NCBI RefSeq assembly: GCF_000024345.1
Contig: NC_013729.1
Span: 2,418,001-2,482,000 of the forward strand
Reading direction: 5' to 3'
Length of the DNA: 64,000 nt
From: Kribbella flavida DSM 17836
Lineage (GTDB): Bacteria > Actinomycetota > Actinomycetes > Propionibacteriales > Kribbellaceae
Below the pieces are notes generated by a model. That model did no database searches. It had not been told where the DNA came from and saw nothing but the letters and a program-made list of their open reading frames with translations. Below, in pieces: positions 24,681 through 33,768 of the stretch (position 1 is the first letter of the stretch; each line of letters opens with the position of its first letter). The position numbers and the translations under genes were made by a program.

Positions 24681-26017
24681 CCAGTCCCGCACCGAGTCAG
24701 CAGGCGCGATCGCGGAATCGGGTACCTGTCGATGGTTGGCGAGGCGCCCGGCGGGCCGCAGTACGTACCCTCGGGAGCATGGGCGGGTTTGCGGAAGTGC
24801 GAGCACTCGCGGAGCGGAACCGGTCGCTCCGGGACGTCGCCGCGGCGGTTGCGGTGGGTGCGGTGTGCGCCGCGATCCAGGCCAGCCGGGCCCAGTTCAG
24901 CGACCGCTCACCGGACCTGGCGAGCTGGGGCTGGCTCGTGCTCATGACAGTCCCGCTGGTCTGGCGTCGGCGGGCGCCGGCGGTGGTGTTCTGGCTCGTG
25001 TTCGGCCTGGCCTGGGGTGCGGAACTGGTCGGCGTGGACACCGCGGCGACCGTCGTGATGCCGATGGTCGCGATCTACACCGTGGCCCGCCACGGAACGC
25101 GTCGCCGGCTCGTACCCGCGCTGGTGGCGGTCGAGGCCACGGTGCTGACCGTCACGCTGGTCGAGCAAGCGGCCTGGGGATCGGCCGTCGGGGTGACCGC
25201 CATCGTCGCCGTGGTGATCCTGTTCGCCCTCAACCTCCGGACGCGGGAGGCGTACCTCGCGCAACTGGAGGAACGCGCCGCCCGGCTCGCTCGGGACAGG
25301 GACCAGCAGGCGCGGCTGGCGGTGAGCGCCGAGCGGACCCGGATCGCGCGGGAGGTGCACGACATCGTGGCGCACAACGTCGCGGTGATGATCGCGCTGG
25401 CCGACGGCGCGGCGTACACGGCGACCCGGTCGCCCGAGCGGGCCGCGGACACGATGACGAAGGTGTCTGCCACCGGACGCCAGGCGCTCGGCGAGATGCG
25501 CCGGCTCCTCGGCCTGCTCCGCGAGGGCGAGACGGCTGGAGCCGAGGACGAGCTGGTGGCGCGGCCGTCCGACGTACTGCGGTCGGGCGACGTACTGAGC
25601 CCACAGCCCGGTGTCGACGACATCGACCTGCTGCTGGACCAGGTTCGTACGGCGGGACTGCGGGTGTCGCTGATTCGCGAGGGTGACCTGGGTCGTTGGG
25701 GGCCTGGGGCCGGACTGGCGGTCTACCGCATCGTCCAGGAGGCGCTGACCAACACGCTGAAACACGCCGGGCGGCGGGCCCGTGCCGAGGTCCGGATCCG
25801 CTGCACCGAGGAGGATCTGGAGCTGATGATCACCGATGACGGCGCCGGCCGCCAGGCGAGGACGGACGCGGCGGATGAGCGGTCCGGCGGGCACGGTCTG
25901 GCTGGGATCGCCGAGCGCGCGGCGTCGTACGGCGGCGAGCTGGAAGCCGGGCCGACGGCGGTCGGCGGCTGGTGCGTGTGGGCCCGGCTGCGCACGGATG
26001 ACCGCGTGGCCGGATGA
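24677..26017 (+). CDS. Sensor histidine kinase (NarL/DesK-type, HisKA_3)
   Basis: A 446-residue membrane kinase. Four or five membrane spans (about 55-180) sense an unknown cue, a coiled coil follows (AYLAQLEERAARLARDRDQ), then the phosphoacceptor block with His228 (IAREVHDIVAHNVAVMI), and a C-terminal HATPase_c domain (GLAVYRIVQEALTNTLKHA; DDGAG). The start shown overlaps the permease stop; an internal ATG at 24779 gives a shorter form. Its stop overlaps the regulator start, which confirms the pair. Confidence 0.92.
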   Translation: MTSPAPSQQARSRNRVPVDGWRGARRAAVRTLGSMGGFAEVRALAERNRSLRDVAAAVAVGAVCAAIQASRAQFSDRSPDLASWGWLVLMTVPLVWRRRAPAVVFWLVFGLAWGAELVGVDTAATVVMPMVAIYTVARHGTRRRLVPALVAVEATVLTVTLVEQAAWGSAVGVTAIVAVVILFALNLRTREAYLAQLEERAARLARDRDQQARLAVSAERTRIAREVHDIVAHNVAVMIALADGAAYTATRSPERAADTMTKVSATGRQALGEMRRLLGLLREGETAGAEDELVARPSDVLRSGDVLSPQPGVDDIDLLLDQVRTAGLRVSLIREGDLGRWGPGAGLAVYRIVQEALTNTLKHAGRRARAEVRIRCTEEDLELMITDDGAGRQARTDAADERSGGHGLAGIAERAASYGGELEAGPTAVGGWCVWARLRTDDRVAG

Positions 26018-26676
26018 CCAGGCTGCTGCTGGTGGACGACCAGCCGATGCTCCGGATCGGGTTCCGGATGGTCTTCGAGACTCAGCCCGACATCGAGGTG
26101 GTCGGCGAGGCCGGCGACGGCGAGCGGGCGGTCGCGATGACGCGCGCGCTGAGCCCGGACGTGGTGCTGATGGACGTGCGGATGCCGGTTGTCGACGGCA
26201 TCCAGGCCACCCGGCGGATCGTCGAGACCGGCTCGGCGGCCCGGGTCCTGGTGCTGACCACGTTCGACCTGGACGAGTACGTCTTCGCCGCGCTACGAGC
26301 CGGCGCCAGTGGATTCTTGCTCAAGGACGTGCCGCCCGAGGACCTGCTCGGCGGTATCCGCGCGGTCGCGGCCGGCGACGCCGTGGTGGCGCCACGGGTC
26401 ACGCGCAGGCTGCTGGACGCGTTCGCCGCGCGCCTTCCGGGCGCCGCGCCGGACCCGGATCCACGGATCGGTCAGCTGACCGACCGGGAGCGTGAGGTCC
26501 TGGTGGAGGTGGCGAAGGGCCGTTCGAACGCCGAGATCGCCGGCGAACTGATGGTCTCGGCAGCGACGGTGAAGGCCCATGTCGGCCGCATCCTGACCAA
26601 GCTGGAGCTCCGTGACCGGGTGCAGATCGTCGTTCTCGCCTACGAGACCGGCGTCGTCCGTCCGGGGGAGTCCTGA
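26014..26676 (+). CDS. LuxR/NarL-family response regulator
   Basis: A 220-residue DNA-binding regulator. The receiver domain (1-120) has the acidic pocket DDQ and phospho-acceptor Asp54 (VVLMDVRMP), plus T and K positions (LVLTTF; FLLKDV). The LuxR-type HTH (about 152-210) shows LTDREREVLVEVAKGRSNAEI and VKAHVGRILTKL. It is the last gene of the ABC-kinase operon and most likely autoregulates the exporter. Confidence 0.94.
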   Translation: MTRLLLVDDQPMLRIGFRMVFETQPDIEVVGEAGDGERAVAMTRALSPDVVLMDVRMPVVDGIQATRRIVETGSAARVLVLTTFDLDEYVFAALRAGASGFLLKDVPPEDLLGGIRAVAAGDAVVAPRVTRRLLDAFAARLPGAAPDPDPRIGQLTDREREVLVEVAKGRSNAEIAGELMVSAATVKAHVGRILTKLELRDRVQIVVLAYETGVVRPGES

Positions 26677-26766
26677 CCGCTCGACGGGAACCTGGTGGCT
26701 AGTTGCTCCGTCAGACGGCCGGAGTTCTTCGTATGCTGCCGTAGCCCCCGAGAAGGAGTTGGTGTC

Positions 26767-27768
26767 GTGGTGTCGAGGTCCGTGATGGTGGCGGTGGCTA
26801 CGACCGCGGTCGCGCTGGCGGCGACAGCGTGCGGTGCTGCGGAGACTGCCCGGCCGGGGGGTGTGCGGCCGACGGTCAGCTCCGCTCCGACTGAGTCGTT
26901 GATGCCGACGCAGCCTCCGATCCTGCCCTCGGTCACGCCGACCAGCGCGCCGATTCCGACAGCTGTGCCCACGCCGACGGCCGCTCGGACCGCCTGGTCG
27001 CCGCGGGTCTCCGGGCCGGTGTCCAGAGATCCGCTGCTGGGAGCGAATCCGGTCCATCTCCAGCCGGGCTACGGCATCCGGGCGGTGAACTGCCGGCTGC
27101 CCGGGTGGAGGCTCCAGGCGGCTGCTGCCAAGGCGTACTACAGCGCCGCGATCGCCTGTCATGACCGGGCGTGGCGAGCAACGCTGGCGCACTTCGGTCT
27201 CACCCTGGCCGGCCCGCGGCTGTGGGCAGGTGCCCAAGGCAATCAGTACGCCGGGGGTTGCGGGCGCAACAGCACCGGACGCGAGGCGTTCTACTGCTCG
27301 GCCGACCAGACGATCGTGATGCCCTTCGACTCGATGCGGTCCATCGCCCGGTACGGCGAGGGCTATGCCCTGGCGGTGCTGTCCCACGAGTACGGGCACC
27401 ACCTGCAGCAGCAGATCGGCGTGATGGCGGCGTACCACGCGCGCGCCCAGGCCGTTGGCTTTTCGAGCCAGGCAGGACAGCTGCTCTCCCGCCAGCTGGA
27501 GCTCCAGGCGTGGTGTTTCTCCGGCATGTTCTACGGCATGAACGCCGGCCGGGGTTCGATCACCAGGTCGCTTTCCCAGCAGGCGCTCGAGAACAACAGC
27601 CATGCCGGCGACCGCCCCGGCGAACTGCGGCAGCACGGCACCAACCGCAACATCGCGAGCTGGTTCACGTGGGGCCGGCACCCGTCGGTCAAGTCCTCGG
27701 CTCGCGTCGCCCCGTCGGTCTACGAGTGCAACCCGTGGGCGGCCCGCGACGCGAGTTCGCTCCAGTAA
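26767..27768 (+). CDS. Neutral zinc metallopeptidase (YpfJ family), probable lipoprotein
   Basis: A 333-residue exported protein. The N-terminus has a short signal ending in a probable lipobox (ATAC, Cys near 22), then a Pro/Thr-rich linker (about 25-95). The PF04228-type domain (about 125-325) holds the zinc motif HEYGHH (His207, Glu208, His211), ELQAWCFSG with the downstream Glu, and GTNRNIASWFTWG. GTG 26767 is used because AAGGAG lies 9-10 nt upstream; a second GTG follows at once. It is monocistronic. Substrate unknown. Confidence 0.85.
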   Translation: MVSRSVMVAVATTAVALAATACGAAETARPGGVRPTVSSAPTESLMPTQPPILPSVTPTSAPIPTAVPTPTAARTAWSPRVSGPVSRDPLLGANPVHLQPGYGIRAVNCRLPGWRLQAAAAKAYYSAAIACHDRAWRATLAHFGLTLAGPRLWAGAQGNQYAGGCGRNSTGREAFYCSADQTIVMPFDSMRSIARYGEGYALAVLSHEYGHHLQQQIGVMAAYHARAQAVGFSSQAGQLLSRQLELQAWCFSGMFYGMNAGRGSITRSLSQQALENNSHAGDRPGELRQHGTNRNIASWFTWGRHPSVKSSARVAPSVYECNPWAARDASSLQ

Positions 27769-27831
27769 GTTCCCGAGGCTTCAGGGTCAGTGACTTGATC
27801 TCAACTCGTGTTGAAGTCCTACGTTCGTTGC

Positions 27832-28227
27832 ATGACCTCCGACGAGCAGTTGATCCGAGACCTGGTCGCTCGCAGCCAGGACGCGCAGTTCGATGCCGAT
27901 GCACTGCCTGCACTACACACCGACGACCTGGTGCTCATCAACCTCGCCGGCCGCCGGGTGTTCGGCCGTGAAGCCTTCCGATCAGCCATGGCGGAAGGAC
28001 TCGCAACGCCGCTCAAGGACGTCCGGACCGTGCTGGACATCGAGGACATTCGGTTCGCCACCCCGGATGTCGCCATCGTGAGCCTCGCCAAGACCATTCA
28101 CGACGAACGCCCCGCCACCGGCCCGACGGACCTGCCGACCACCGCGGTCATGACGTACGTACTGACCCGCGCCGCCGGCGACTGGCGCATCGCCCTCGCC
28201 CAAACCACTCCGATCCTGACGGCTTGA
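27832..28227 (+). CDS. SnoaL/SgcJ-like (NTF2 fold) small protein
   Basis: A 131-residue protein of the DUF4440/SgcJ-EcaC type: EQLIRDLVARSQDAQFDAD, LHTDDLVLINLAGRRVFGRE, and the C-terminal beta strands VLTRAAGDWRIALAQTTPI. Such NTF2-fold proteins are small hydrolases, isomerases or ligand-binding proteins; the annotation 'oxidoreductase' used for this family is not well founded. The ATG at 27832 is used. It has no clear operon partner. Confidence 0.8.
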   Translation: MTSDEQLIRDLVARSQDAQFDADALPALHTDDLVLINLAGRRVFGREAFRSAMAEGLATPLKDVRTVLDIEDIRFATPDVAIVSLAKTIHDERPATGPTDLPTTAVMTYVLTRAAGDWRIALAQTTPILTA

Positions 28228-28269
28228 CCGTCGGGTCGTCGCTCAACGCCCTGGAGCGTCTGCAGCCGA

Positions 28270-29256
28270 TCACCCGATGGCGAACTGGTGCAGCAGGGCT
28301 CCGGTTGTGCCGGGGTCCTCGTACATGGGGGTGTGACCGACTCCGTCGAGGATCTCGATCCGGGCGCGGGGGACTCGGCGGTAGTCCTCGGCGGACGACG
28401 GCTGCCATCGGCGGTCCGCCGAGCCGAAGATCACCAGGGTCGGCAGGTCGAGGCGGGCGGCGCGGTCGGGAATGGGTCGTTCCGTCAGGTACGCGGTGGA
28501 AGCCTCGTCGGTGGCGGTGAGGCTGCGGTAGGTCACCCGCCGTACGTCGGCGACGAGCTGGTCGGGGATCTGCACCTCACGGGTGAAAGCCGTGCTCAGC
28601 GCAGTGCGGATCGCGCTCTCGGTTCGTAGCCGCCAGAGCAGTTGCGCAGCCACCGGTGTCGTCATCAGCTTGGCGACGAAGCTTTCGCCGAGGAACGCGT
28701 CGACTCGCGGGCCGGTGTCGATGAGCGCGAGCCCCGTCACGAGCTCGTGGCGCTGCTCGGCCAGCGACGTGGCGACGGCGCCGCCGGTGGAATGCCCGAC
28801 GACGGTCGCACGGCGTACGCCGAGCTGATCGAGCACCGCACCCACCCGGGCGGCGTGCTCCGCGATGCTGTAGCCGTTGGCCGGTTTGGCTGATTCACCG
28901 TGCCCAAGCAGGTCGATGCGTATCACGTGCAGGTCCCGCAACGCCGGCAGCACCGGGTCCCACCACCGCGTCGAGCCGGCCAAACCGTGCAGGAGTACGA
29001 CGGCCGGAGCGTTGGCCGGCCCGTCCTGTACGACGTGTAGGTCCCCGCCGGGGACGCGCACAATCTGCTGACCGGTCGCCCCGGCGGTCTTGGTCGACAC
29101 CACCACCGTGTTCCACGCCAGCAGCGCAACCAGTCCGGAGGCGGTCAACAGCGCGATCCGCCGCCGCCGACTCCCCGACCGCCGGTCGTGCGTCCCGTAC
29201 GGCGGTGCGCCCGCGCGCTGAGAGTGTCGGCCCGGCGTACTGGTCGTCTCGTCCAT
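28270..29256 (-). CDS. Membrane-anchored alpha/beta-hydrolase
   Basis: A 328-residue hydrolase. A basic N-terminus (RRSGSRRRR) precedes one membrane segment (about 34-52), placing the catalytic domain outside. The oxyanion HG is at 90-91, the nucleophile Ser156 lies in GHSTGG, the acid is near GSADRRW and the catalytic His is in GVGHTP. Its substrate is unknown; the closest style is haloperoxidase or ester hydrolases. The ATG at 29256 follows GCGGAGAACG. It is divergent from an AraC regulator 116 bp away, which probably controls it. Confidence 0.87.
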   Translation of the reverse strand: MDETTSTPGRHSQRAGAPPYGTHDRRSGSRRRRIALLTASGLVALLAWNTVVVSTKTAGATGQQIVRVPGGDLHVVQDGPANAPAVVLLHGLAGSTRWWDPVLPALRDLHVIRIDLLGHGESAKPANGYSIAEHAARVGAVLDQLGVRRATVVGHSTGGAVATSLAEQRHELVTGLALIDTGPRVDAFLGESFVAKLMTTPVAAQLLWRLRTESAIRTALSTAFTREVQIPDQLVADVRRVTYRSLTATDEASTAYLTERPIPDRAARLDLPTLVIFGSADRRWQPSSAEDYRRVPRARIEILDGVGHTPMYEDPGTTGALLHQFAIG

Positions 29257-29372
29257 CGTTCTCCGCTCTGAGTCGTTCCGGGTACCGACACCCTCGACCG
29301 CCCGGGGCAAGCCCGTCTTGGAGAAATGTCGGCGCCTTGTTCCCGTCGGCGAACCGCTCGTACTGTTGACGG

Positions 29373-30215
29373 GTGCAACCAGTACGCCGGCCAGCCGCCG
29401 CCGCTGACTGGGAGATCGCGCGCCCGGCACAGGCGACGGCGCTGCCCGGGGTCGACATGGCGGGATTCCGCATCCGCGGTCCGGTCGAAGTACGCGCCAT
29501 TCCGCACCCGGCTGTCACGGTGGGGCTCGAGTTCGGCGACCGCCCTTTCGACATCCAGGGCGCCGCCGGACGCCTGCGTACGGAGAGTTTGGCGGCGGGG
29601 CTCGCCTTCAGCGCGTTCGGGGTGCGCGTCGAGAGCGTCGCGTGTGTACAGATCCGCCTCTCTCCGCCGACCGCACACACCTTGCTCGGGTTGCCGCTCG
29701 AACAGCTGGGTAGCAGCGTCATCGCGCTCGACGACCTGTGGGGCCGCGACGCACCGCGCTTGCGTGAACGGCTGCACGAGGCCGGAACGTGGCAGGAGCG
29801 CTTCGCCCTGATGACCACGGAATTATCTGGACGCCTGCCCGCGGGACCGGTGGTTGAGCCCGAGGTGGCCTTTGCCTGGCGCCAGATCGTCGCCAGCCGC
29901 GGCCGGATCAGTGTGCGCGACCTCGCGGCCCGCACCGGATGGAGCCGGCAACGACTCTGGTCGCGCTTCGGCTCGCAGCTCGGCCTGACTCCCAAACGCG
30001 CCGCCATGCTCGTCCGCTTCGACCACGCGATGCACCGCCTCGTCCGCGGCCATGCCCCCGCGCGCGTCGCGGCGGACGCCGGCTACGTGGACCAGTCACA
30101 CCTCCACCACGACGTCCGGGCGTTCACCGGGATCACTCCGATGGCCGCCGCGGACGAGCCGTGGCTCGCGGTCGATGACAGAGCCTGGCCAGCCGTAGCT
30201 CAACCGGCACTGTAG
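29373..30215 (+). CDS. AraC-family transcriptional regulator
   Basis: A 280-residue regulator. The N-terminal 155 residues are a DUF6597-like ligand-binding region (GFRIRGPVEVRAIPHPAVTV). The AraC HTH pair is at about 180-265 (RISVRDLAARTGWSRQRLW; RVAADAGYVDQSHLHHDVRAF, GITP). The GTG at 29373 has no strong ribosome site. It is divergent from the alpha/beta-hydrolase, the most likely target. Confidence 0.88.
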   Translation: MQPVRRPAAAADWEIARPAQATALPGVDMAGFRIRGPVEVRAIPHPAVTVGLEFGDRPFDIQGAAGRLRTESLAAGLAFSAFGVRVESVACVQIRLSPPTAHTLLGLPLEQLGSSVIALDDLWGRDAPRLRERLHEAGTWQERFALMTTELSGRLPAGPVVEPEVAFAWRQIVASRGRISVRDLAARTGWSRQRLWSRFGSQLGLTPKRAAMLVRFDHAMHRLVRGHAPARVAADAGYVDQSHLHHDVRAFTGITPMAAADEPWLAVDDRAWPAVAQPAL

Positions 30216-30255
30216 GTCGGGTCCGGGGAATGGCGCGGGCGCAGTTGGCGGATAC

Positions 30256-30690
30256 TCACGTCGTCGGCAGCTTGGTGCCGCGGGTGACGGTCAGCAGTAC
30301 GGCGTACGCGAGGCAGGCGGTGGCCAGGACCGGGAGGATGACCAGGGCGGGGTTGATCCAGGCGGGGACCAGGTCGTAGCCGGCGTGGCACTTGTCGTGG
30401 AGGGGGAACCACTGGGTGTACTCGTCGAGGTGAGCGCGGCGGTAGGTGGCGTCGTAGCGTTCGCCGTCGGCGTGGCGGGCTTTCTCGGGGTCGAGGTTGG
30501 CGCCGGCCAAGGAGCCGATGACGTAGGCCAGTCCCGTGGCGAGCAGCAGGAGCGCGGCTGTACCGGCGAACCAGCCGGGGCTTCGGCGCCAGCGGCTGGT
30601 TACCAGTGAGCGGGTCCAGAAATACAAGCCGGCCAGGACCGCCAGCGGTCCGAGGGTCATGAGGACGGCTACCACGCGCCCAGTCTGCAC
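30256..30690 (-). CDS. Uncharacterised membrane protein
   Basis: I do not recognise this protein of about 144 residues. It has three hydrophobic segments: near the start (MTLGPLAVLAGLYFW), after a short basic loop (WFAGTAALLLLATGLAYVIGS), and near the C-terminus (ALVILPVLATACLAYAVLLTV). Between the second and third is a 50-residue polar loop (HADGERYDATYRRAHLDEY). The start is uncertain: GTG 30690, GTG 30675 or ATG 30660 are all possible. It is convergent with the AraC gene, 40 bp away. Confidence 0.55.
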   Translation of the reverse strand: MQTGRVVAVLMTLGPLAVLAGLYFWTRSLVTSRWRRSPGWFAGTAALLLLATGLAYVIGSLAGANLDPEKARHADGERYDATYRRAHLDEYTQWFPLHDKCHAGYDLVPAWINPALVILPVLATACLAYAVLLTVTRGTKLPTT

Positions 30691-30842
30691 GGCGTCTGGT
30701 GATGCGGTATCTCCACCACTTACCAACCTCTGGCCGGTCGGTCGTCGCAGGCGTGAGCGTGGTGCCGTCGGCGCCCCTGGCCGTGGTTGGCGAGTGGTGG
30801 AGGTGCGCCGCGTCGAGAGCCGTGGCGCGTAGGGTCGCGGGT

Positions 30843-31553
30843 ATGACCACTGTTGCTGGGGAGCTGGCTCCTGGGGGAGTGCTGCGGGCCGCGATCAATC
30901 TGGGCAATCCGGTGCTGGCGCAAGGAACACCGGAAGCGCCTCGTGGGGTGACGGTGGACATCGCGACGGAGGTTGCCCGGCGGCTGGGGGCCGAAGTCGA
31001 GTTCTTGTGCTTCGGTGCCGCCCGGGAGTCGTTCGCGGCGTTGGTGGAGGGGCGGGCGGAGTTGGCGTTTCTGGCGGTCGAGCCGGCCCGGGCGAACGAG
31101 GTGGTGTTCACGGCGCCGTACGTGGTGATCGAAGGCGTGTACGTCGTACCGGAGGACTCCGCGATCGTGGCGCCGGAGGACGTGGATCGCAACGGGGTTC
31201 GGGTGGGAGTGAAGGACGGTTCGGCGTACGACCTGTTCCTGACCCGGACGTTGCAGCGGGCATCGATCGTGCGGGGAGCTGAAGGCGTGGACGTGTTCCT
31301 GGGCCAGGGGTTGGAGGCGGGAGCGGGGATTCGGCGGCCGGTGGAGGAGTTCGTGGCGAGGATGCCGGGGGTGCGGGTCGTGCAGCAGCGGTTCATGGAG
31401 ATCCGGCAGGCGGTGGCGACCAGGAAGGGGCGGCAGGCGGAGACGGTCGCGTTTCTGGCGACCGTGGTTGAGGAGCTGAAGGCCAGCGGGTTCGTCGCCG
31501 AGGCGTTGCGGCGGTCGGGGCGGCTGGATGCGAGCGTGGCGCCGCCTGTCTGA
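30843..31553 (+). CDS. Periplasmic-binding-protein fold protein without a signal peptide
   Basis: A 236-residue solute-binding domain (SBP_bac_3 type): VLRAAINLGNPVLAQ, RGVTVDIATEVARRLGAEVE, FTAPYVVIEGVYVV and VGVKDGSAYDLFL, the pattern of polar amino-acid binding proteins. The N-terminus (MTTVAGELAPGG) is not a signal peptide or lipobox and no permease or ATPase is next to it, so the protein is predicted to be cytoplasmic. It could be a sensor or an enzyme such as a cyclohexadienyl-dehydratase-like protein. No ribosome site precedes the ATG; the message may be leaderless. Confidence 0.8.
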   Translation: MTTVAGELAPGGVLRAAINLGNPVLAQGTPEAPRGVTVDIATEVARRLGAEVEFLCFGAARESFAALVEGRAELAFLAVEPARANEVVFTAPYVVIEGVYVVPEDSAIVAPEDVDRNGVRVGVKDGSAYDLFLTRTLQRASIVRGAEGVDVFLGQGLEAGAGIRRPVEEFVARMPGVRVVQQRFMEIRQAVATRKGRQAETVAFLATVVEELKASGFVAEALRRSGRLDASVAPPV

Positions 31554-31606
31554 GCATCGACGTCGCCGCGTGCATGGAGCAGCAGCGCGTGGGAACGGGT
31601 TGAGGT

Positions 31607-32371
31607 ATGAGCGCGACGACCGTGCGAGTGATGACCTGGAACCTCTGGTGGCGGTTCGGCCCGCAGTGGGTCGACCGTCAAGAGGCGATCCTGGCGACAT
31701 TGCGTGCCGTAGGCCCCGACGTCGTCGCGGTGCAGGAAGCCTGGCCGGAGCAGGTCGAGACCCTGGCCGAGCAGCTCGGCATGCACTGCCGGTACGCCGG
31801 TCCGTCCTACCCGCCGGAGACCGACATCGCGCGCGGCGACGACCCGGTCAGCCTCGGCATGGGGCTGCTCAGTCGCTGGCCGATCGCGGACTGGAAGGTC
31901 CGTACGATGCCGGCGCGGCACCGGCAGCTCGAGCCGGTCGCGGTCGTCGCGTCGCTGGATCACCCGCAGGTCACGCTGCACGTCGTCACGTCGTGCCTGG
32001 AGTACGAGCCGGCGTTCACCGACGACCGGATCGCGCAGACGCGGTTGCTGGCCGAGCTCGCCACCGATCCGGCGTACGACGGAGACGCGCCGGTGATCGT
32101 GGCCGGCGACCTGAACGCCGGTCCGACCAGTCGCGTGCTCGGCCCCCTCTACGACGTACTGCGCGACGCCTGGACCGGTGATCCGGACGCGATCACGTCT
32201 CCCGACGAAGCCGGGCCGGACCTGCGGGACCAGCGCATCGACCACATCTTCTACCGCCCGGGCACGTTCTCCCAGGAGGTCGAGGTGACCCAGGCACAGC
32301 TCGCGGGGGACCCCGTGGACGGGATCACGCCGTCGGACCACCAGGCGGTGGTGTGCGACCTGCGCTGGTGA
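31607..32371 (+). CDS. Endonuclease/exonuclease/phosphatase family protein
   Basis: A 254-residue metal-dependent hydrolase of the EEP fold: MTWNLWWRFG (metal Asn), VVAVQEAWPEQ (metal Glu), VIVAGDLNAGP (Asp, Asn) and the catalytic SDHQAVVCDL at the end. No signal peptide, so it is cytoplasmic. The substrate may be a phosphodiester, phospholipid or inositol phosphate and cannot be told from sequence. It ends 1 bp before the convergent methyltransferase stop. Confidence 0.88.
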   Translation: MSATTVRVMTWNLWWRFGPQWVDRQEAILATLRAVGPDVVAVQEAWPEQVETLAEQLGMHCRYAGPSYPPETDIARGDDPVSLGMGLLSRWPIADWKVRTMPARHRQLEPVAVVASLDHPQVTLHVVTSCLEYEPAFTDDRIAQTRLLAELATDPAYDGDAPVIVAGDLNAGPTSRVLGPLYDVLRDAWTGDPDAITSPDEAGPDLRDQRIDHIFYRPGTFSQEVEVTQAQLAGDPVDGITPSDHQAVVCDLRW

Positions 32372-32372
32372 T

Positions 32373-33131
32373 TCAGCCGCGGGCCGTGACCAGGACGACG
32401 TGCTTGCGGACGAAGAAGTAGCCGTCGGCATCGATCCGAGTCTGTACGACGTCCCGCACTGCCGCCTGCTCGTCGGCGGTGAGGGACGAGGTGGTCAGGC
32501 TGTTGAGGTAGTCCAGCACCGGCTCGACCGTCGGGATCTGCAGGTCGGACGGATAGCGCTCGACCGCGACGTCGCTGAAGTGCTCCGCCACCAGCGGGCC
32601 CACCGTCTCCGCGACGACGTCGTTCATCACCAGACCGCGGATCAGCCCGGGACGGCCGATCACCCGGCCGAGAGCACGCAGGTCGTCCATGTGGTCCTGC
32701 CCGTTGACTGCGGCAACCAGTCGTCCGCCCGGCCGCAGCACGCGCGCGAACTCGGCCAAGGCTGCCGACGGGTCGTCGAGGTGGTAGAGCATCTGGTTGG
32801 CGATCACGAGGTCGAAGCTCGCGTCGTCGAACGGCAGATCCGTCGCGTCGGCCTGCCTGACGACGGCGCGCGGCACCCGACGCAGCTCCGCGCACATCGC
32901 TTCCGAGAAGTCGGTCAGCGTCAGCCGCGCCCCGTCGTACGGGACCTCGCTCCACAGCTTGCCCGTGCCCGCGCCGACTTCCAGGACGTCGCCGCGCACG
33001 TCGAGCCGCTCGGCCAGCCAGGCGAACCAGTTCTGCGGATTGGTCCCGTACTCGTGCACGGCCATCCGCGCTCTCAGCCGCGCGTCCGATCCCGCGTACT
33101 GCGCTGTGGCGTGCTCCGAGGGTCTGGTCAT
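32373..33131 (-). CDS. SAM-dependent methyltransferase
   Basis: A 252-residue class I methyltransferase. Motif I is VLEVGAGTGKLW (about 51-62), motif II region LTDFSEAMC, then ADATDLPFDDASFDLVIANQ (post I/II) and LRPGGRLVAAVN (motif III). The fold is of the UbiE/COQ5 (Methyltransf_11) group; the substrate is unknown. ATG 33131 is used; the ribosome site is weak (GAACGG). It lies downstream of the Fic remnant on the same strand. Confidence 0.88.
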   Translation of the reverse strand: MTRPSEHATAQYAGSDARLRARMAVHEYGTNPQNWFAWLAERLDVRGDVLEVGAGTGKLWSEVPYDGARLTLTDFSEAMCAELRRVPRAVVRQADATDLPFDDASFDLVIANQMLYHLDDPSAALAEFARVLRPGGRLVAAVNGQDHMDDLRALGRVIGRPGLIRGLVMNDVVAETVGPLVAEHFSDVAVERYPSDLQIPTVEPVLDYLNSLTTSSLTADEQAAVRDVVQTRIDADGYFFVRKHVVLVTARG

Positions 33132-33162
33132 CCGTTCACAGTACGTCGCGGTACCGGATGCG

Positions 33163-33768
33163 TCAGCCGACAGCACTGGCAAGCAGCAGCGTGTAGTCAC
33201 CTCGGTCTGCCGCGCGAAGCGCCGTCAAGTACTCCTGGCGAGCCTCGGCCGCTGGGCGGCCGCCGCCGTGCACCCCAGGTCAGGTCGTCGCAGCCAAGAA
33301 CGGCCGCCAGGGACCCGGCGGCCAGTCGGCCGTGACGTCCGTTGCCGTTCACGAACGGATGAATGAAGACCAGCCGATGGTGGAAGCGAACACAAGTCTC
33401 GGTCCGGTCGTCCATGCCGTGCTCGATGCAGTACGCGACGTCGCCCAGCAGCGCCTGCAGTTGCTTCTGAATGTGGGCCGGCCGGACCCCGATGGTGGTG
33501 TCCCGCTGCCGCAGCTGCCCGGCCCAGGACCACACGTCAGCGAACATCCGCCGCTGCAGTTCCCGGAGGAAGCTCTGGCTGAGTAGGGCGTCGGGCGAGG
33601 TCACCGCGTCGTCGAGCCACAGCACGGCGTCGACGATGTGGAGGCCTCCGCGTCGTTCAGTTCGCCGCGAGTGCGGATGAACGAGTACTCCGGTGTCAGG
33701 TACTGCGCATCGTCGGCGTCGACCGGAGTCTGACCGTCCTCGTCGCCTCCCAGGTCGGCGTGGCTCAC
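33163..33768 (-). pseudogene. Fic/DOC family toxin ('mobile mystery protein B' type) with two compensating frameshifts
   Basis: The 606-bp gene starts at GTG 33768, overlapping the HTH gene stop by 4 nt (GTGA). The first frame gives DGQTPVDADDAQYLTPEYSF and RTRGELNDAEA. Near 33640-33647 one base appears lost, and the next frame continues IVDAVLWLDDAV, RELQRRMFADVWSWAGQLR and the Fic motif HPFVNGNGRHGR. Near 33273-33276 (a CCCC run) one base appears gained, returning to the first frame for RQEYLTALRAADRGDY and TLLLASAVG-stop. Fic proteins transfer AMP or similar groups to targets. As read, the protein would stop early, so it is inactive, unless these are sequencing errors or programmed shifts. 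Confidence 0.75.
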
